Program-made: the position numbers and the translations under genes
The notes under the pieces: generated by a model
The model's database searches: none
Told to the model about the DNA's origin: nothing
What the model saw: the letters and a program-made list of their open reading frames with translations, nothing else
Shown here: piece by piece, positions 6,847-9,102 of the stretch
Layout of the letters: every line of letters starts with the position of its first letter
Position numbering within the stretch: the first letter of the stretch is position 1
Source: Bryobacterales bacterium
GTDB lineage: Bacteria; Acidobacteriota; Terriglobia; Bryobacterales; Bryobacteraceae
Assembly: GCA_003517725.1 (NCBI GenBank)
Contig: DOZZ01000023.1
Location: forward strand, 7,278 to 16,379
DNA: 9,102 bases
Reading direction: 5' to 3'

Positions 6847-9051
6847 CTAGCTGGCGCGTTTCTCGTTCTCGGCGCGGTAATACTTGCCGTAGTTGCCGTA
6901 GTAGTGGTAACTATCGCTCATCTCTTTGCGCACTTCGTTCAACACCAGCCCGACGACGTTAGCGCGTAACCTGTGCAGCGTCGACAGGACCGAAGCCACG
7001 GCTTTGCGGCTGGTCTGGCCCGCCACCGAGACCACGATGACGCCATCCACGTTGACGGCCATCTGCAGCGGTTCCGGGAAGCCCAGCAGCGGAGGCGCGT
7101 CCAGCACGATCAGGTCGTATTCCAGCGCGGCTTCTTCCAGGATCTGCGGCAGGCGATTGCCCACCATGTCCGCGGCGCGCCGCGACGGCGGCCCGGCCGG
7201 CAGCACGTCCAGCCCCGCCACGTTCTCGGCCGGCACCACCACTTCGCGCCAGTTGGCGCTCTGCAGGACGACGCTCGAGAGCCCGGCGTTCATCGGCATA
7301 TCGAAGAACTTGTGCAGGCTGGGCCGCCGCAAGTCACCGTCGATCAGCAGCGTGCGATGCTTCTGCTCGGCGTGCGCCACCGCCAGGTGCGCCGCCACGG
7401 TTGACTTGCCTTCCGACGGGGAGGCGCTGGTCAGCAGCACGGAGCGCAGCCGCCGGTCGAAATCGGTCAGCAAAATGGAGTTGCGCAGCGTGCGCACGGC
7501 TTCGTCGTAGCCGCTGGCATAGCGGTCGCCCAATTCGCCCAGCGGCACCAGTTCGGCCTTGGCCCCGCCCTTGGCGATGGGGCCCAGCCGCGCGCGCCAG
7601 CTCTTCATCGACGGCAGCGTGCCGATCACCTGCGTCTTCAGGGTGCGCGCAATCTGCTCCGGATCTTTCAGCGTGTTGTCCAGGACGTCGCTCATCACCG
7701 CCGCGCCGATGGCCAGAATGGTCGAGAACAAAAACGCAATCAGCACATTCAGGCGGGTGCGCGGGAACACCGGCTTCAGCGGCGGCCGGGCAGAGTCGGC
7801 GATGCGCACGTTGCTGGTCTGGAAATTGGCGTTGATGCTGGCTTCCTTGATCTTGCGGATCAGCTCGTCGTAGAGCTTCTTGTCGGCCTCGGCCTCGCGC
7901 TTCAACTCTTCATAGCCGAAGGAGCGGGCATTCAGCGCATCCGATTCGGACTTGGTGCGCGCCAGTTCCTGCTTCAACATCTGCTCGCGCTGCGTCGCCG
8001 TGCGGTATTCGATGGCCACCTGTTCGGTGATGCTGGTCTTGGCCGTTTGCAATTGGCGGTCCAGCTCGGCCACCTGGCCCTGCGCTTTTCGGTATTCCGG
8101 GTGGTTGATGCCATAGTGGAGCTTCACGTCGGCCAGCCGCGACTGCGCTTCATCATAGGCTTCGGTCAGCTTCTTGAGAGACTGCCCCTGGCTCGAGATC
8201 AGCGCCGCTTCCATCTGCCCCGACTGCATGGCGTTGAAGCCGGCTTCTTTGCGCACGCGGTCGGTCTGCGCGTTGGTGTATTCGGTGTTCAACTGCTGCA
8301 GCCGCGCCGACAGTATGCTGGTCTTCTCTTCCGGATTCACCACCGACAAGTCACGCTGGAACTTGGCCAGGGCATCGCTCGAGCGCTCCATCTTGGCTTT
8401 GAGCTCTTCGAGCTCTTTAGTCATGAACTGCGAAACGCTCTCGGACGACTTAAAGCGAATCTCAAACGAATGCTGGAGGAAAGAGTTCGCCACGCCGTTG
8501 GCCACTTCGGCCGCCAGGCGCGGGTTCGCGGACTGATAGGTGATCTGCAGCAGGTACGTGTTGGGCGGCCGGATCACCTCCAGGCGTTTCAGGCGCACCG
8601 GGGCATCCTCGGCGGCCGCTGAACGCGCCTCACTGGTATTTTCCATCAGGTCATTTCCGTCGACTTCGCGCAGCCGCAGCTTCTGCACCACGGGCCGCAC
8701 CACCGAGTCCGCCTTGATCAGGTTGATCTGGGTTGCCAGATACTCGTCGGCGTCGTTGACCGGCGCGCGGCCGGAATCCTGGCCCAGCACGTTGGTCGGC
8801 ATCTGGCGGTCCACGTCGACCGTGGCGGTGGCGGCATAGATCGGCGTCAGCCGGGTCGACACCAGCAGCGTGGCGATACAGCAGGCCAGCACAAAGCCCA
8901 GAATTTTCCACTTGTGGCGCCGCAGCACCCATACGTAATGGGTCAGCGGGACGGTGGTCTCCCTCGCCTCCGGTTCGGCCGTGATGTGGCTGACGCTGTA
9001 AGTTGAGGGAAGGGCCGGAAGATTGCTCCGGTCCAGACGCATTTCACTCAT
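6847..9051 (-). CDS. Polysaccharide co-polymerase with fused tyrosine autokinase (Wzc/BY-kinase type)
   Basis: A 734-residue inner-membrane protein that controls chain length and export of capsule or exopolysaccharide through cycles of tyrosine phosphorylation. A cytoplasmic N-terminus leads to a Wzz-type region (about 35-120) with TM1 at 49-67. A long periplasmic coiled-coil region spans about 200-400, with a proline-rich PPLKPVFP (423-430) before TM2 (434-453). The cytoplasmic kinase has ExxRxxR for oligomer contact (E517, R520, R523), Walker A SASPSEGKST (542-551, K549), Walker A' LLIDGDLRRP (568-577, D571/D573) and Walker B LIVLDAPP (648-654 region, D651). The tail carries six tyrosines (715, 717, 718, 721, 724, 725), the usual autophosphorylation cluster. 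Both halves are fused, as in proteobacterial Wzc. AAGGAG lies four bases before ATG 9051; a second ATG three codons later is too far from it. The ligase gene follows after five bases. No cognate phosphatase is visible here. Confidence 0.94.
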   Translation of the reverse strand: MSEMRLDRSNLPALPSTYSVSHITAEPEARETTVPLTHYVWVLRRHKWKILGFVLACCIATLLVSTRLTPIYAATATVDVDRQMPTNVLGQDSGRAPVNDADEYLATQINLIKADSVVRPVVQKLRLREVDGNDLMENTSEARSAAAEDAPVRLKRLEVIRPPNTYLLQITYQSANPRLAAEVANGVANSFLQHSFEIRFKSSESVSQFMTKELEELKAKMERSSDALAKFQRDLSVVNPEEKTSILSARLQQLNTEYTNAQTDRVRKEAGFNAMQSGQMEAALISSQGQSLKKLTEAYDEAQSRLADVKLHYGINHPEYRKAQGQVAELDRQLQTAKTSITEQVAIEYRTATQREQMLKQELARTKSESDALNARSFGYEELKREAEADKKLYDELIRKIKEASINANFQTSNVRIADSARPPLKPVFPRTRLNVLIAFLFSTILAIGAAVMSDVLDNTLKDPEQIARTLKTQVIGTLPSMKSWRARLGPIAKGGAKAELVPLGELGDRYASGYDEAVRTLRNSILLTDFDRRLRSVLLTSASPSEGKSTVAAHLAVAHAEQKHRTLLIDGDLRRPSLHKFFDMPMNAGLSSVVLQSANWREVVVPAENVAGLDVLPAGPPSRRAADMVGNRLPQILEEAALEYDLIVLDAPPLLGFPEPLQMAVNVDGVIVVSVAGQTSRKAVASVLSTLHRLRANVVGLVLNEVRKEMSDSYHYYGNYGKYYRAENEKRAS

Positions 9052-9102
9052 GTAACTCCTTGTAGCCCGGGTTGGTGGATAGGCGGCATCAGCGGCGGTA
9101 AA
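9048..9102 (-). CDS. Possible 3' end of an upstream operon gene (partial, uncertain)
   Basis: On the minus strand a frame is open from the window edge to a TGA at 9050-9048 that overlaps the kinase start as ATGA. It would encode about 17 residues, rich in Pro and ending LQGVT. Such 4-base overlaps are typical of co-translated operon genes, and a polysaccharide export protein commonly precedes this kinase. Too little is visible to assign a family, and the frame could be open by chance; the kinase frame is also open to the edge. Confidence 0.3.
   Translation of the reverse strand, partial: LPPLMPPIHQPGLQGVT
9056..9061 (-). promoter_or_regulatory. Shine-Dalgarno for the autokinase gene
   Basis: Minus-strand AAGGAG, four bases before the ATG at 9051. 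It is the strongest ribosome-binding site in the window and selects the first of two nearby in-frame ATGs. Confidence 0.75.

Noticed and set aside
8047..8622. Plus-strand open frame of 191 codons opposite the kinase coiled-coil region
   Set aside because: It is antisense to the continuous Wzc-type frame, and its composition (Leu/Arg/His-rich) is what the complement of a Gln/Glu/Lys/Ala-rich coiled coil gives.

Overview
The window looks like a piece of a moderately GC-rich chromosome from an Acidobacteriota-type soil bacterium, probably related to the Bryobacterales/Solibacter group. The main clue is a secreted SBBP-repeat protein (a family expanded in Solibacter) with an appended GDWNG-repeat module. 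This taxonomic call is an inference from gene content; no marker gene such as rRNA is present. The window holds six confident protein genes, no RNA genes, no mobile element and no CRISPR array.

Layout. Positions 1-1139 (minus) are most of an ArgD-type acetylornithine aminotransferase, cut at its C-terminus by the window edge. Positions 1175-3889 (minus) are a 904-residue exported protein: signal peptide, N-terminal cap domain, seven SBBP blades, then five shorter repeats. A 177-bp divergent intergenic region (3890-4066) separates it from a plus-strand pair: an extended-SDR sugar-nucleotide epimerase/dehydratase (4067-5029) and a WcaF-like acetyltransferase (5040-5591). The acetyltransferase runs tail-to-tail, with a 37-bp coding overlap, into a minus-strand pair: an O-antigen ligase/polymerase-like membrane protein (5555-6841) and, upstream of it, a Wzc-type polysaccharide co-polymerase/tyrosine autokinase (6847-9051). 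A short open frame at the right edge may be the end of a further operon member.

How the genes fit together. The four genes from 4067 to 9051 fit one surface-polysaccharide (capsule/exopolysaccharide) locus. The epimerase would make or modify a nucleotide sugar, the acetyltransferase would decorate a sugar, the ligase/polymerase would join repeat units or attach glycan at the periplasmic face, and the autokinase would control chain length and export. Glycosyltransferases, flippase and outer-membrane export protein are not visible and would be expected beyond 9102. The SBBP protein and argD lie on the other side of the divergent promoter region; nothing in the sequence ties them functionally to the polysaccharide genes.

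Most notable observations: the C-terminal repeat module of the SBBP protein looks like a circularly closed five-bladed unit flanked by two cysteines; the plus-strand pair has clearly lower GC than its neighbours; the epimerase seems to be translated from a GTG with almost no leader; and two convergent genes overlap in coding sequence. I found no convincing evidence of a wholly new type of system.
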